Part shown: positions 9,269 through 18,094 of the stretch, one piece after another
Numbering within the stretch: the stretch's first letter is position 1
Layout of the letters: each line of letters starts with the position of its first letter
Origin: Falsihalocynthiibacter halioticoli
GTDB taxonomy: Bacteria > Pseudomonadota > Alphaproteobacteria > Rhodobacterales > Rhodobacteraceae
NCBI RefSeq assembly: GCF_025802015.1
Contig: NZ_JAOYFC010000005.1
Location: 8,139-72,138 of the forward strand
Length of the DNA: 64,000 nt
Direction of reading: 5' to 3'
Made by a program: the position numbers and the translations under genes
Notes under the pieces: model-generated
Database searches by the model: none
What the model was told of the DNA's origin: nothing
The model's input: the letters and a program-made list of their open reading frames with translations, nothing else

Positions 9269-9778
9269 ATGACTGACTTAGTCGTAATTGTTTTTGAAGG
9301 CCGTCACACCGCAGACGAAGCGTTGCTTCGCTTGCAGAAGATGAGCATGGACTGGGAAGTTGATCTGGACGAGGCCGTCGTGATGACCCGTGACAAAAAC
9401 GGTGTCGTACGAACGCGCAACTCTGACACGCTGACTGCGGCAGGGTTCCTTGGAGGGACGTCCATTGGCGCGCTGACCGGAACGCTGATTGGCGCCATGG
9501 CTGGTAACCCGGCCGCTGGTTTTGTTGCGGGATCGGCTCTTGGAGCGGGGTCTGGAACCTTGGCTGGAATGCTGGATCAGGCCGACGAAGAAGACGCCCT
9601 GGCGGCGCGTGTGGGATCAAAAATGGGCCCCGACTCTTCGGCATTGGCTGTGATTGGATGGTCCAGTCGTCCCACGAAATTGTTAAGCGAACTGGAAGGC
9701 ATGAAGGGCGAAGTTATCGAGACGTCTTTGTCTGTCAGCGATGAAAAAGAGCTTCGTGCAGCTTTGGCCGGAAGCTGA
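9269..9778 (+). CDS. DUF1269-family membrane-associated protein
   Basis: The 169-aa protein fits DUF1269: an N-terminal ferredoxin-like half (LVVIVFEGRHTADEALLRLQ, then AVVMTRDKNGVVRTR) and a central Gly/Ala-rich hydrophobic hairpin at about residues 60-100 (GGTSIGALTGTLIGAMAG) like that of glycine-zipper proteins. A C-terminal alpha/beta segment follows. AGGGAGAG precedes the ATG. A second DUF1269-like protein is encoded at 13581. The biochemical role of the family is not established; the surrounding genes suggest envelope stress. Confidence 0.85.
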   Translation: MTDLVVIVFEGRHTADEALLRLQKMSMDWEVDLDEAVVMTRDKNGVVRTRNSDTLTAAGFLGGTSIGALTGTLIGAMAGNPAAGFVAGSALGAGSGTLAGMLDQADEEDALAARVGSKMGPDSSALAVIGWSSRPTKLLSELEGMKGEVIETSLSVSDEKELRAALAGS

Positions 9779-9796
9779 CCAAGTCTTCTTAAAAAC

Positions 9797-9823
9797 CCGG
9801 TGGCCTGAGCGCCAGGCCACCGG
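9797..9823. terminator. Hairpin after the DUF1269 gene
   Basis: CCGGTGGCCTG (9797-9807) and CAGGCCACCGG (9813-9823) form an 11-bp perfect stem 19 bp after the stop codon. The A-run (AAAAA) lies on the 5' side, so the T-tail is on the minus strand, where no gene ends. On the plus strand it may act as a weak terminator or an mRNA-stabilising hairpin. Confidence 0.5.
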
Positions 9824-9861
9824 AACGCAATATTCACATCATCCAGACTGGAAACAGGTAA

Positions 9862-10272
9862 ATGAAAAGATTTTTGACCGCCGCTGTCGCTCTGACCGCA
9901 TTTTCTTTCGGAGCCCCAATGACAGCATCCGCAGAGTCTGTCCCACACGTGGCTGGCGGAGTTGTTGTGGAATACAACAATCTTGACATCGCTTTGGTCG
10001 CTTCCGGCTGGAGTGTTGTCGAGCTTCTGCGCGGCGACGTGTACAATGATCGCGGTGACTTCGTAGGCTATGTCCATGATGCGCTTGTCTTGCCGGACGG
10101 TGATACGACCTTTGTAATTGTCAACGTCGCGGGCTTCCTGAACATTGGTGAAAAGCTGATCGGGTTGCCAGCAGGTGCCTTCGAGATCAACGCGAATGGT
10201 GATCTGGTGCTGCCCAATGCATCCAAGGACAATCTGAAAAGCCTGCCGCGGTTCTTCTACGCACGCAACTAA
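9862..10272 (+). CDS. Exported PRC-barrel domain protein
   Basis: The 136-aa product has a signal peptide (MKRFLTAAVALTAFSFGAPM, cut near ASAE) followed by a short linker and a PRC-barrel-like beta fold. The pattern GDVYNDRGDFVGYVHDALV followed by hydrophobic strands and GLPAGAFE is typical. PRC-barrel proteins bind partners or act as small scaffolds; in the periplasm of alphaproteobacteria they are common in stress gene clusters. It sits in the same direction as the DUF1269 and HdeD genes, 105 bp before the latter. Confidence 0.78.
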   Translation: MKRFLTAAVALTAFSFGAPMTASAESVPHVAGGVVVEYNNLDIALVASGWSVVELLRGDVYNDRGDFVGYVHDALVLPDGDTTFVIVNVAGFLNIGEKLIGLPAGAFEINANGDLVLPNASKDNLKSLPRFFYARN

Positions 10273-10377
10273 ACAGACTGGCGTACTCAACAGGGTTGAC
10301 TTGCTTGAGGCGCCAGAACGCAAATTCGGTCCACAAAGTTTGGAACCGCAATCTACCAAGAGAAAGATACATTCGGC

Positions 10378-10932
10378 ATGGGAAACTCGGAAAACAACCT
10401 ACAAGAAAACTGGGGATGGTTTCTTGCGCTCGGGATCGTTTTGATGATTGGTGGCGCATCCGCACTTTTTGCACCCTTTTTGGTATCATTGGCCATTGAA
10501 TATGTGGTCGGAATTGTCTTCGCCGTCGGTGGCGTTGTGATGCTTGTTCAAGTTTTCACAACCAAAGACGGTTGGAATGCACGGCTCATCTATTCGATCC
10601 TTGGCGGCTTCAACCTGTTTGCAGGGCTTATGCTCATGTTCCGCCCGCTCGAAGGGCTTGTGGCGCTGACGCTGGTCCTGATCGTCGCCATTTTCGTGAA
10701 CGGCTTGGTCCGTATCGCTGTGGGCGTGATGGCGCGACCGGATGAAGGCTCTGGCTGGGTCATTTTTGTTGGCTGCGTGTCCGTACTGGCTTCGGGATAT
10801 CTGTTGGCGATGTACCCCGAAGTGAGCGTCATGCTGTTGGGGATTGTGGCAGGCGTATCTCTGATTGGTGAAGGCGCTGGCTACATCCGCTTTGCATATG
10901 GTTTGAAAAATGGCGTGTCAGTCGCTGTCTGA
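10378..10932 (+). CDS. HdeD-family (DUF308) membrane protein
   Basis: The 184-aa protein consists almost wholly of six hydrophobic segments in three similar pairs, as in HdeD, the inner-membrane protein linked to acid resistance at high cell density in E. coli. Characteristic features are GWFLALGIVLMIGGASALFA near the N-terminus and the repeated Gly-rich hairpins. Its neighbours (a PRC-barrel protein before it, a phosphatase after it) fit a shared stress regulon. Membrane location is secure; an acid-stress role is by family only. Confidence 0.88.
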   Translation: MGNSENNLQENWGWFLALGIVLMIGGASALFAPFLVSLAIEYVVGIVFAVGGVVMLVQVFTTKDGWNARLIYSILGGFNLFAGLMLMFRPLEGLVALTLVLIVAIFVNGLVRIAVGVMARPDEGSGWVIFVGCVSVLASGYLLAMYPEVSVMLLGIVAGVSLIGEGAGYIRFAYGLKNGVSVAV

Positions 10933-10997
10933 ACAACAGCGGGCGACTGTGATCCACATAGTTCAGCCATCAATGTACGCGCTCTTGAAGGGACGAA

Positions 10998-12713
10998 ATG
11001 ATGCCCAGCTCTAGTCTTTTTCCTTCGGTGTTGAAACTTGCCGCCATTTGTCTGGGCTTCGCAGTTCCATCTGTTTTGAATGCTCAGGAAAAGCCCCGAC
11101 TGGTACTTCAGATCACCGTAGATCAGTTGCGTGGAGATTTGATTGATAGATACGGTGCTCACTTGGGCGAGGGTGGTTTCCGATACCTACTGGAAAATGG
11201 CGTTAACTTTACCAACACCCATCACCGCCATGCCAACACAGAAACAATTGTGGGTCACACAACACTGGCAACTGGCACGGATCCTGCCATTCATGGAATG
11301 GTTGCCAACCTTTGGTTTGATCGCAAGACAGGTACGCCGTTTTACAACGTGCAAGATCCAGACTATCCGCTGGTTGGGGCTTCTGGAATTGACGCCGACA
11401 ATGAAATTGATCCAACCCAACGCGCCGCTACAACGGATGGGCGGTCGCCACGCAATATCATAAGTTCAACGATCTCCGATGAAATCGCCTTACATTTTGG
11501 CCCGACGTCCAAGGTGTTTGGGGTGTCAGTCAAAGATCGCGGGGCAATTGCGATGGCGGGCCACGCTGGTGAAGCGTACTGGTTCTCAAAGTCAGAAGGC
11601 CGGTTTGTTACAAGTACATTTTACAATGATGCCTACCCAAGTTGGATCGGGGAATGGGATGCCAAGGGCCTGGTCGCGTCTTATGCCAACCGCGACTGGA
11701 CGCTTTTGGGGGACGCCTCGGATTATGCCTTTGCCGACCGGGATGATCAGCCATGGGAAACAGCATTGCCGGGATTTGGCCGCACATTTCCACATAACTG
11801 GGGCCCGGCCGACGGAAAATACTTCACGACCTTTCTAACCCTTAGCCCAGCAGGGGATGAAATTACTGTCGACTTTGCCAAGGCCCTGCTGGACGCAGAA
11901 CAGCTCGGGCAAGACGTGGTGACTGACTACCTGTCCGTCAGCTTGTCATCGACGGATTATGTTGGCCACATATTCGGCCCATCCAGCCTGGAAGCCGAAG
12001 ACAACTTTGCCCATCTCGACAGGCAAATTGCCGGCCTGTTGCAATATGTAGAATCCGTTGTGGGGCTGGAACACACATTGGTCGTGTTATCGGCAGACCA
12101 CGGTGCTCCTGAACACCCAGACTACCTTGCAACACTGGGCATTGAGGCGGGTTTGTTCGATTTTGAACGCGTCGACACGGAACCAGGATTTGTGCGGCTG
12201 CAAATGGATTTTGGAGAGTCCAAAGAACTGGTTCAAAACTTCTCCAACCCTTACGTCTATTTGAACAAAGACCTCATTTCCGAACGCGATTTGGATCCAT
12301 TGGTTGTTGAACGGGCGGTTTCTGATGAACTTCAGAAGCTCCCAGGAATTGCCTATGCCGTCAGTAGCTCGGACTTGCGAAGAGGGGCGTTTGCCAAAAC
12401 CAAGATTAGCGATGCAGTCTTGGCTAACTTTAATCCGGATCGATCCGGAGACATCTATGTTGTGTTTGAACCGCATTGGTTTGTAGCTGATTTCGACGGG
12501 TTGCACGTTGCATCCGCACATGGCTCGCCGTGGACATATGACACCCATGTTCCCTTGATTTTTTCCGGAAAAAATATTGCCACCAAGACAATCGTGCGAC
12601 GCGTCGAAACCGTAGATGTCGCGCCCACGATTGCGGCCATTTTGGGCACCAAACCGCCTTCCGGAGCAGTGGGTGACCCCCTGCCTGAAGCGATGCCAAG
12701 GACAAAGGACTGA
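10998..12713 (+). CDS. Secreted alkaline phosphatase-superfamily enzyme (PafA-like)
   Basis: The 571-aa protein has a signal peptide ending near LNAQ (residue 30) and an alkaline-phosphatase-superfamily core. The first metal Asp lies in QITVDQLRGD (residue 42), and the Thr nucleophile lies in the segment NTETIVGHTTLATG (Thr81 or Thr83). Later metal ligands lie in SSTDYVGHIFG and SADHGAPEHP, and a C-terminal His in ASAHGSPWTYDTHVP. This pattern is that of PafA-type phosphate monoesterases, which use Thr rather than Ser and act in the periplasm on broad substrates. The beta-barrel gene starts 2 bp after its stop, so the two are co-translated. Phosphodiesterase activity cannot be excluded. Confidence 0.87.
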   Translation: MMPSSSLFPSVLKLAAICLGFAVPSVLNAQEKPRLVLQITVDQLRGDLIDRYGAHLGEGGFRYLLENGVNFTNTHHRHANTETIVGHTTLATGTDPAIHGMVANLWFDRKTGTPFYNVQDPDYPLVGASGIDADNEIDPTQRAATTDGRSPRNIISSTISDEIALHFGPTSKVFGVSVKDRGAIAMAGHAGEAYWFSKSEGRFVTSTFYNDAYPSWIGEWDAKGLVASYANRDWTLLGDASDYAFADRDDQPWETALPGFGRTFPHNWGPADGKYFTTFLTLSPAGDEITVDFAKALLDAEQLGQDVVTDYLSVSLSSTDYVGHIFGPSSLEAEDNFAHLDRQIAGLLQYVESVVGLEHTLVVLSADHGAPEHPDYLATLGIEAGLFDFERVDTEPGFVRLQMDFGESKELVQNFSNPYVYLNKDLISERDLDPLVVERAVSDELQKLPGIAYAVSSSDLRRGAFAKTKISDAVLANFNPDRSGDIYVVFEPHWFVADFDGLHVASAHGSPWTYDTHVPLIFSGKNIATKTIVRRVETVDVAPTIAAILGTKPPSGAVGDPLPEAMPRTKD

Positions 12714-12715
12714 CC

Positions 12716-13501
12716 ATGAGATCGTTAATGAAGCGCTTCGCCCAAATAGCCGTTTTATGCACAATTGGTGCGCCGGTTCTGGCCCAGTCAGACGCCGCCC
12801 AAGCCAACAATCCATTGGCGGACATAACTGCGTTCAACATCCAAAACTACTACTTCGGAGAGTTTACAGGTCCTGGTGATGCCACCGGAAATCAATTTGT
12901 TCTGCGATACGCAAAGCCGGTCACAATCGGTGATTCAAACTGGCTGATCCGGGCCTCTTTGCCGTTTAATACTTTGCCTGTAGGTGCAGGTGGTCAAGAG
13001 GTGAGCGGGATCGGAGACTTCGACGTTTTTGCAGCCTACCAATTCGACACAGGCAATCCTGGAGTTAGTTTTGCACTTGGCCCGCAAGTGGTGGCCCCAA
13101 CGGCCTCTGATGACCGCCTAGGAGCGGATCAGTGGCAGCTTGGGCTGGCAAACGTCTACTTCAATGCGACTTCGCCTGTGTTTCAGTATGGCTATCTTTT
13201 GACGTATCGCACGGGTGTCGGGGATACGAACGGTCGTCAACGTGCAAGTCTTGGCGCCATTCAGCCATTTGCCTTTTATCAGCTTGGTGGTGGGTATTAC
13301 ACAGGTGGTGCGCCGATCTGGACGTACGATTTTGCCACTGACAGTTATGCGGTTCCACTGGGTCTTAGGCTCGGGAAAGTCACCAAGCGCGGCAACACCG
13401 TCTACAACTTTTTTGTTGAGCCACAGTACTCGGTTTTCACTAAGGGCGCTGGCCAGCCAAAGTGGCAAATCTACATGGCGCTCAACATGCAGTTCCAATG
13501 A
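12716..13501 (+). CDS. Outer-membrane beta-barrel protein
   Basis: The 261-aa protein has a signal peptide (first 23 residues, ending PVLAQ) and then alternating amphipathic strands rich in aromatic residues and Gly, ending in the C-terminal Phe-Gln expected of a barrel (IYMALNMQFQ). The overall look is close to the MetA/phenol-degradation-type transporter barrels, e.g. GDFDVFAAYQFDTG and ALGPQVVAPTASD. It starts 2 bp after the phosphatase stop and is surely co-transcribed. A channel for phosphatase substrates or products is a reasonable inference but not shown. Confidence 0.75.
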   Translation: MRSLMKRFAQIAVLCTIGAPVLAQSDAAQANNPLADITAFNIQNYYFGEFTGPGDATGNQFVLRYAKPVTIGDSNWLIRASLPFNTLPVGAGGQEVSGIGDFDVFAAYQFDTGNPGVSFALGPQVVAPTASDDRLGADQWQLGLANVYFNATSPVFQYGYLLTYRTGVGDTNGRQRASLGAIQPFAFYQLGGGYYTGGAPIWTYDFATDSYAVPLGLRLGKVTKRGNTVYNFFVEPQYSVFTKGAGQPKWQIYMALNMQFQ

Positions 13502-13580
13502 CCCGTGGGGCACGTGGCTCATGCCGGCCCTAGTTTTGAAACACATCAATCAATCTAACCCAACAATCAGGAATGCTATT

Positions 13581-14438
13581 ATGGAAAAATTTATCGCTGT
13601 CGTTTTTGAAAATGATGACGCTGCTTTCAAAGGCGAGACAGCCTTGCGAGGGCTGCATGCAACAGGAGAACTGGCAGTGTATGCGGCTGCTGTGATCGGG
13701 AAAGATCTCGACGGAAAAGTCGAGGTCAAGAAGGTCGAAGACGAAGGGCCATTGGGAACCGCATTGGGCCTTGTCATTGGCGGCATGGTAGGTGTTTTGG
13801 CTGGCCCTCTGGCTGTTGCGTCCGGTGCTGCAATCGCCGGTTCTGCGGCCGCTGCGTCTGCCGCGGCGTCAGGAATGGCTGTCGGATCAATGACAGGCGG
13901 CCTGTTCGGTGTTTACCGTGACCTTTGGGTGGCCGGAATTGACTCTGCGATGCTTGATGAAGTCAGTGTCGAACTGCTTCCAGGGAAGTCTTGCGTGGTG
14001 GCGTCGGTTGATGAAGTCTGGACCTCACCCTTGGATGTCAAAATGGGTGAAGCTGGTGGGGTGGTGTTCCGAAAGCCGCGCATCGATGCAATTGATGAAC
14101 AATACGCAGCTGACATGGCAGAGCTTGATCGGGAGATCGCAGAGCTCAAGGATGAGTGGAAGCAATCAAGCGATGAGACCAAACAGGCAATCCACGATAA
14201 GATCGATAGTGCCAAGGCGAAAGCTACTGCAGCCAAGGAAAAAATTTCGCTTCGTATGGATGAGCTAGACAGCCAAACAGAAGCGAGGCTCGAAGCGATT
14301 GATGAGCAAATTGCAGCGGCCAAAGAAAACACCCGCCAAAAATTTGAAACGCGCAAAGCTGAAATTCAGGCTGACTACAAAGAACGTAAAGGCAAGCTAG
14401 ATGCATCAATGGTTCTGGCAAAAGAAGCTCTCACCTGA
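13581..14438 (+). CDS. DUF1269-like protein with long C-terminal coiled coil
   Basis: The reading frame is open from 13215, but the ATG at 13581 begins the recognisable domain (MEKFIAVVFENDDAAFKGE) and gives 285 aa. Residues 1-110 resemble DUF1269, with a Gly/Ala hydrophobic hairpin (LVIGGMVGVLAGPLAVASGA). Residues about 165-280 are a charged coiled coil (MAELDREIAELKDEWKQSSD and similar). The coiled-coil extension distinguishes it from the copy at 9269. It may tether the membrane hairpin to a cytoplasmic partner, possibly the small helical protein encoded next. Function unknown. Confidence 0.75.
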   Translation: MEKFIAVVFENDDAAFKGETALRGLHATGELAVYAAAVIGKDLDGKVEVKKVEDEGPLGTALGLVIGGMVGVLAGPLAVASGAAIAGSAAAASAAASGMAVGSMTGGLFGVYRDLWVAGIDSAMLDEVSVELLPGKSCVVASVDEVWTSPLDVKMGEAGGVVFRKPRIDAIDEQYAADMAELDREIAELKDEWKQSSDETKQAIHDKIDSAKAKATAAKEKISLRMDELDSQTEARLEAIDEQIAAAKENTRQKFETRKAEIQADYKERKGKLDASMVLAKEALT

Positions 14439-14548
14439 ACCAATTTGTTAAAACCGCTGAATAAAAGCACTTAGCGTCGTCAAAAATGACTGACGCAGAT
14501 TAGTCGCAAAAGGCGTTGCGCTGATCAAATCTAGAGAAAGGAAAAGAA

Positions 14549-14788
14549 ATGGCAGATTTAAAAAGCATGATGGCTGAACTTCAACAAAAACGAGATGAAA
14601 TCAAACTTCAGTTGCACCTCGGATCAATGGAAGCAGAGGACGAGTGGGATTCACTTGTATCTGAATGGGACAAATTCCTTTCAAAATCCCAGTTTGACCA
14701 AACTGCTGACGAGGTTGGTGAAGCAGCCCGTGAACTTGGGCTCAAAATGAAGGCTGCTTATGACAACGCCAAAAAGGTCGTTGGTTAA
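14549..14788 (+). CDS. Small helical hypothetical protein
   Basis: The 79-aa, highly charged protein is predicted to be all helix (MADLKSMMAELQQKRDEIKL, then EDEWDSLVSEWDKFLSKSQF). A GAGAAAGGAAAAG purine-rich SD precedes the ATG. It resembles small stress-associated proteins with paired Trp residues in helices. It follows the coiled-coil DUF1269 gene by 110 bp. No family assigned. Confidence 0.7.
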   Translation: MADLKSMMAELQQKRDEIKLQLHLGSMEAEDEWDSLVSEWDKFLSKSQFDQTADEVGEAARELGLKMKAAYDNAKKVVG

Positions 14789-15051
14789 AGGGCGGGCCGG
14801 AATGCTCCAAAATCAGCTTTATTGTTTGAGGGTCGTTTGGGCTTAGGCAAACGTCGGGCATTATTACAGGCGACCAAAATATGACACGACCTTCGGTAAT
14901 GGGTAGCTCGATTCACGAGCTTACCTCTACTTCGAAATCTAAGTATGTTAGTCGCTATTAGAAACGGGTGCCCCTAGAGCCAATTTGTACCGCTTTGCGG
15001 GTTCCGTTTTTGAAATTATACCACTTCCCAAGATGCAAGGGGCCAAGGCGA

Positions 15052-16341
15052 ATGACTGTTGATGCAGATGACACCGCAACTGAAGTCAAAGAGCCCGCAG
15101 TTGCCGTCTCACGTCAGACAACTGCTTTGGCGTCTTTCGTAGTCCTGGCACTTTTGATCAGTGTTGCCTTTGTGGAGCTCGTTCGTCCATTTCTTGCAGC
15201 GCTGGCACTGGCCGCGATTTTTGCGGCGCTTGTGCAACCGTTTTATACTTGGGTTCTGATCCGAACCGGAAAACGAGAAGGCCTAGCCAGTACCATTACC
15301 GTATTGGTTGGCGTGCTGCTTGTCGTGGGGCCGCTCATTGGAGTGGGATATCTTGCGACGGTTCAGGCTTCCGGGTTGGTGGCAGGCGCGGATCAGGTCA
15401 TTGAAACGCTATCCGAAGATGCCGCCGCCCTGAAAGGCGGAACGTTTGAGTTTCCAAGCTGGGTTCCGGTTGCCAAGGAGCTGACAGAAGCGGGCCCTCT
15501 GGTTTTTGAAAAAGCAGAAGGGCTGCTAGGTTCGGCGGCTTCGTTCCTAACGGCTGAACTATCTCACTTAACCAATGGTACAGCAAAATTCTTCCTAAGC
15601 CTTTTCACCTTCTTGTATGCGATGTTCTTTTTCTTACCGCTTAAAGACACTGCATTTCGCCCAATTCTCGAGAACTCCGGGCTAAGCGTCGATCTTCAGG
15701 ACAAACTGCACGAAAGAATTGTGTCCGTTAGCCGAGCGACGATAAAGGGAACTTTGTTGATCGGCGTGATACAGGGTGCACTCGGAGGCCTTGGTTTTTG
15801 GGCGGCAGGGATCGAGGGCCCTGCTTTTTGGGCAGTTGTAATGGCGATTGCAGCAGCTATTCCAGGTATTGGCGCAACTGGCGTGGTATTTGGTGGGGCA
15901 GCCTATCTGGCGTTTCAGAGCGAATTTCCGGCCGCAATTGGGCTGGCGCTTTGGGCTGGCTTGGTGGTCGGGACAATAGACAATGTTCTGCGGCCATCAC
16001 TCGTAGGAAAAGACGCACAAATGTCGGATCTGATGATCTTTGTCAGCACATTGGGCGGGCTTGCGTTGTTTGGTGCATCAGGGCTGGTTTTTGGCCCGGT
16101 TATTGCCGGTGTGTTCGTTGCGGTTTGGCAGGAAGCACCCAGGTTTTTGCAGCCGCCAGTTGAGAGCCAAGGCGATGACCAAACTGCCTCGGAGATTCAG
16201 CAGTTGGTTGAGCCAGATGAGCAGCATTCCGTCGACGCAACTTCAGCCAGTGGGCAGGTACGCAGGTTTACGGCATCAAAGGTCGACTTGGAAAAAGAGG
16301 TAGAGGCCTTGAAACGCGAACTGGCGAGAGACGACACTTAA
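15052..16341 (+). CDS. AI-2E family transporter, copy 1
   Basis: The 429-aa protein belongs to the AI-2E/PerM exporter-like family: about eight hydrophobic segments, a large soluble loop in the middle (residues about 120-200) and the conserved C-terminal block with PSLVGKDAQMSDLMIFVSTL and GLVFGPVIAG. The C-terminal 60 residues form a charged tail ending in a short coiled coil. The ATG at 15052 is preferred; the in-frame start at 14968 would add a poorly conserved leader. Family members export autoinducer-2 or act as Na+/H+ antiporters, so the substrate is open. A second copy lies at 19995. Confidence 0.85.
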   Translation: MTVDADDTATEVKEPAVAVSRQTTALASFVVLALLISVAFVELVRPFLAALALAAIFAALVQPFYTWVLIRTGKREGLASTITVLVGVLLVVGPLIGVGYLATVQASGLVAGADQVIETLSEDAAALKGGTFEFPSWVPVAKELTEAGPLVFEKAEGLLGSAASFLTAELSHLTNGTAKFFLSLFTFLYAMFFFLPLKDTAFRPILENSGLSVDLQDKLHERIVSVSRATIKGTLLIGVIQGALGGLGFWAAGIEGPAFWAVVMAIAAAIPGIGATGVVFGGAAYLAFQSEFPAAIGLALWAGLVVGTIDNVLRPSLVGKDAQMSDLMIFVSTLGGLALFGASGLVFGPVIAGVFVAVWQEAPRFLQPPVESQGDDQTASEIQQLVEPDEQHSVDATSASGQVRRFTASKVDLEKEVEALKRELARDDT

Positions 16342-16401
16342 CGCGTGAAATCTCTCGTTGTTTCAGAAAACAAACTCACCGTTTTGCGCGGCAGATTGGC
16401 C

Positions 16402-17811
16402 TCACAGCACCGGAGAGAACAACCGCGCAACGGGCGCGCCCAGCCGGATATGCCGAGGTTGCTCCGAGAGCTCTTTGTCTAACTTGACGGCCCGCGCGAA
16501 ATCCTTTTCCAGGAAGGCGGCAGTTTGCTTTGCGGCCTCGGAATCAAACATGACGGCCATGGCTTCAAAATTCAGGCGGAAGGAGCGGTTGTCCATATTG
16601 GTCGTCCCAATTGCCGCCAGACTCTCATCCACGAGAACCACTTTTTGATGCATAAAGCCTTCGTCATAGCGCCATACTTTTACGCCCGCTTGCCGGATTT
16701 CGTCAAAGTAGGCAAAAGCCGCAAGCCAAGGGATTTTGTGGTCGATAACTTCGGGTACTAAAATACGAACATCAACACCTCTAAGCGAGGCATGTTTCAA
16801 GGCTGTCAAAACATCTGTGTCAGGCACAAAGTAAGGCGACGCGATCCACACGCGTTCTTTGGCAGCACAAATGGCCGAGAAGAAGAAAAGCGCACCGGTT
16901 TCCATTTCATCGCCCGGCCCGGTCGGGACGATCATGCCGGTCATATCCTCGGATGCATGAGGGGCTTCCCAGTTTAGAGGGTCTACCATCAACTCACCTG
17001 TAGCCCAGTGCCAGTCTTCTGCAAATATGAGCTGAAGCTGAGAAACGACTGGGCCCTTTAGCTCTACATGCGTGTCTCTCCAAGCTCCGAATTTGGCGCT
17101 TTTGCCCATGTATTCGTCACCGACATTCAGCCCACCTGTGAAGGCTACGGTTCCGTCAACAACAACAGTCTTTCGGTGATTTCGAAAATTAAGCTGAAAC
17201 CTGTTTTTCGGGCCTCGAGTGCTTTTGGGATCAATGGCCAAAACGCCAGAGGATCGAAGCTCCTCGTGATATTCTCTAGGTAACCCAACGCAGCCAACAG
17301 CATCGAACATGACCCGGACAGTGACACCTCGTTTGGCTGCCGCTATCAGATGCGTCTTTAACTCACGTCCAATCTCGTCGTCATGGATGATGTAAAACTG
17401 TAGCAGAATGTAGTCTTTAGCGGCGTCGAGCGCATCGAAGATAGCCGCAAATGTTTGCGCCCCATCGATCAAGATCCGCATGTTGTTTCCTCGAACAGCG
17501 GGCAATTCTGAAATTGCCTCAAACGGCTCTACAGGGAAATCCGGGTTTGAAACAGGGGCGTTGGCCAGTTTGTAATTCTGAACACCTTCGATGATTTCTT
17601 CACTGTCACGACGCGCAATCAGGTAATCCTTGAACTTGTGATGCCCCAGAAAGAGATACAAAGGAACCCCAAGATAGGGGGCAGTTATCAAGAAAACGAC
17701 CCAACCGACGGCGCCTTGCGACGTCCTTGATGACGACACAGCGCGCCACGCAAACCAGATTGCAATAATCTCGAGAACGATTAGGGCCGCTACGGCGAAT
17801 GACGCTATCAT
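16402..17811 (-). CDS. cls: Cardiolipin synthase (phospholipase D family)
   Basis: The 469-aa enzyme makes cardiolipin from phosphatidylglycerol at the inner membrane. Two N-terminal transmembrane segments (about residues 1-60) are followed by two phospholipase D HKD motifs, HRKTVVVDGTVAFTGG and HQKVVLVDESLAAIGTTN. The ATG at 17811 follows a perfect AGGAGG, so the longer frame from 17865 is rejected. Length is typical of bacterial Cls. It is convergent with the AI-2E gene and sits with MscS, consistent with a membrane/osmotic stress theme. Confidence 0.93.
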   Translation of the reverse strand: MIASFAVAALIVLEIIAIWFAWRAVSSSRTSQGAVGWVVFLITAPYLGVPLYLFLGHHKFKDYLIARRDSEEIIEGVQNYKLANAPVSNPDFPVEPFEAISELPAVRGNNMRILIDGAQTFAAIFDALDAAKDYILLQFYIIHDDEIGRELKTHLIAAAKRGVTVRVMFDAVGCVGLPREYHEELRSSGVLAIDPKSTRGPKNRFQLNFRNHRKTVVVDGTVAFTGGLNVGDEYMGKSAKFGAWRDTHVELKGPVVSQLQLIFAEDWHWATGELMVDPLNWEAPHASEDMTGMIVPTGPGDEMETGALFFFSAICAAKERVWIASPYFVPDTDVLTALKHASLRGVDVRILVPEVIDHKIPWLAAFAYFDEIRQAGVKVWRYDEGFMHQKVVLVDESLAAIGTTNMDNRSFRLNFEAMAVMFDSEAAKQTAAFLEKDFARAVKLDKELSEQPRHIRLGAPVARLFSPVL

Positions 17812-18094
17812 CTTGGCAAAACCTCCTAAGGAGAACTGAATTATTTCAAGAGCATGACACCACAATTATCAATTTTGTTCAGAGTGAACCCGCAATACAA
17901 AACAAAGATATTTCAAAATTTGCATTTAGGATACACATAAGATCCATTGCGGAGGCAGCCACTGCAAAAAATTGAAAAAGCTGCATTTTCTTTTACTCTG
18001 GCGCTGTAAAGTAAAGCGCATCCCAGTCAGATCCACATAACCGCTGGCGATAGTTGGTTGCCAGAAAAAGATTAACAGCGAACGGTAAAACCAA

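Noticed and set aside
8574..9644. A 356-aa minus-strand frame opposite the sulfatase end and DUF1269
   Set aside because: It spans two real plus-strand genes and their terminator hairpin, with Gln/Arg/Ser-rich composition typical of antisense frames.
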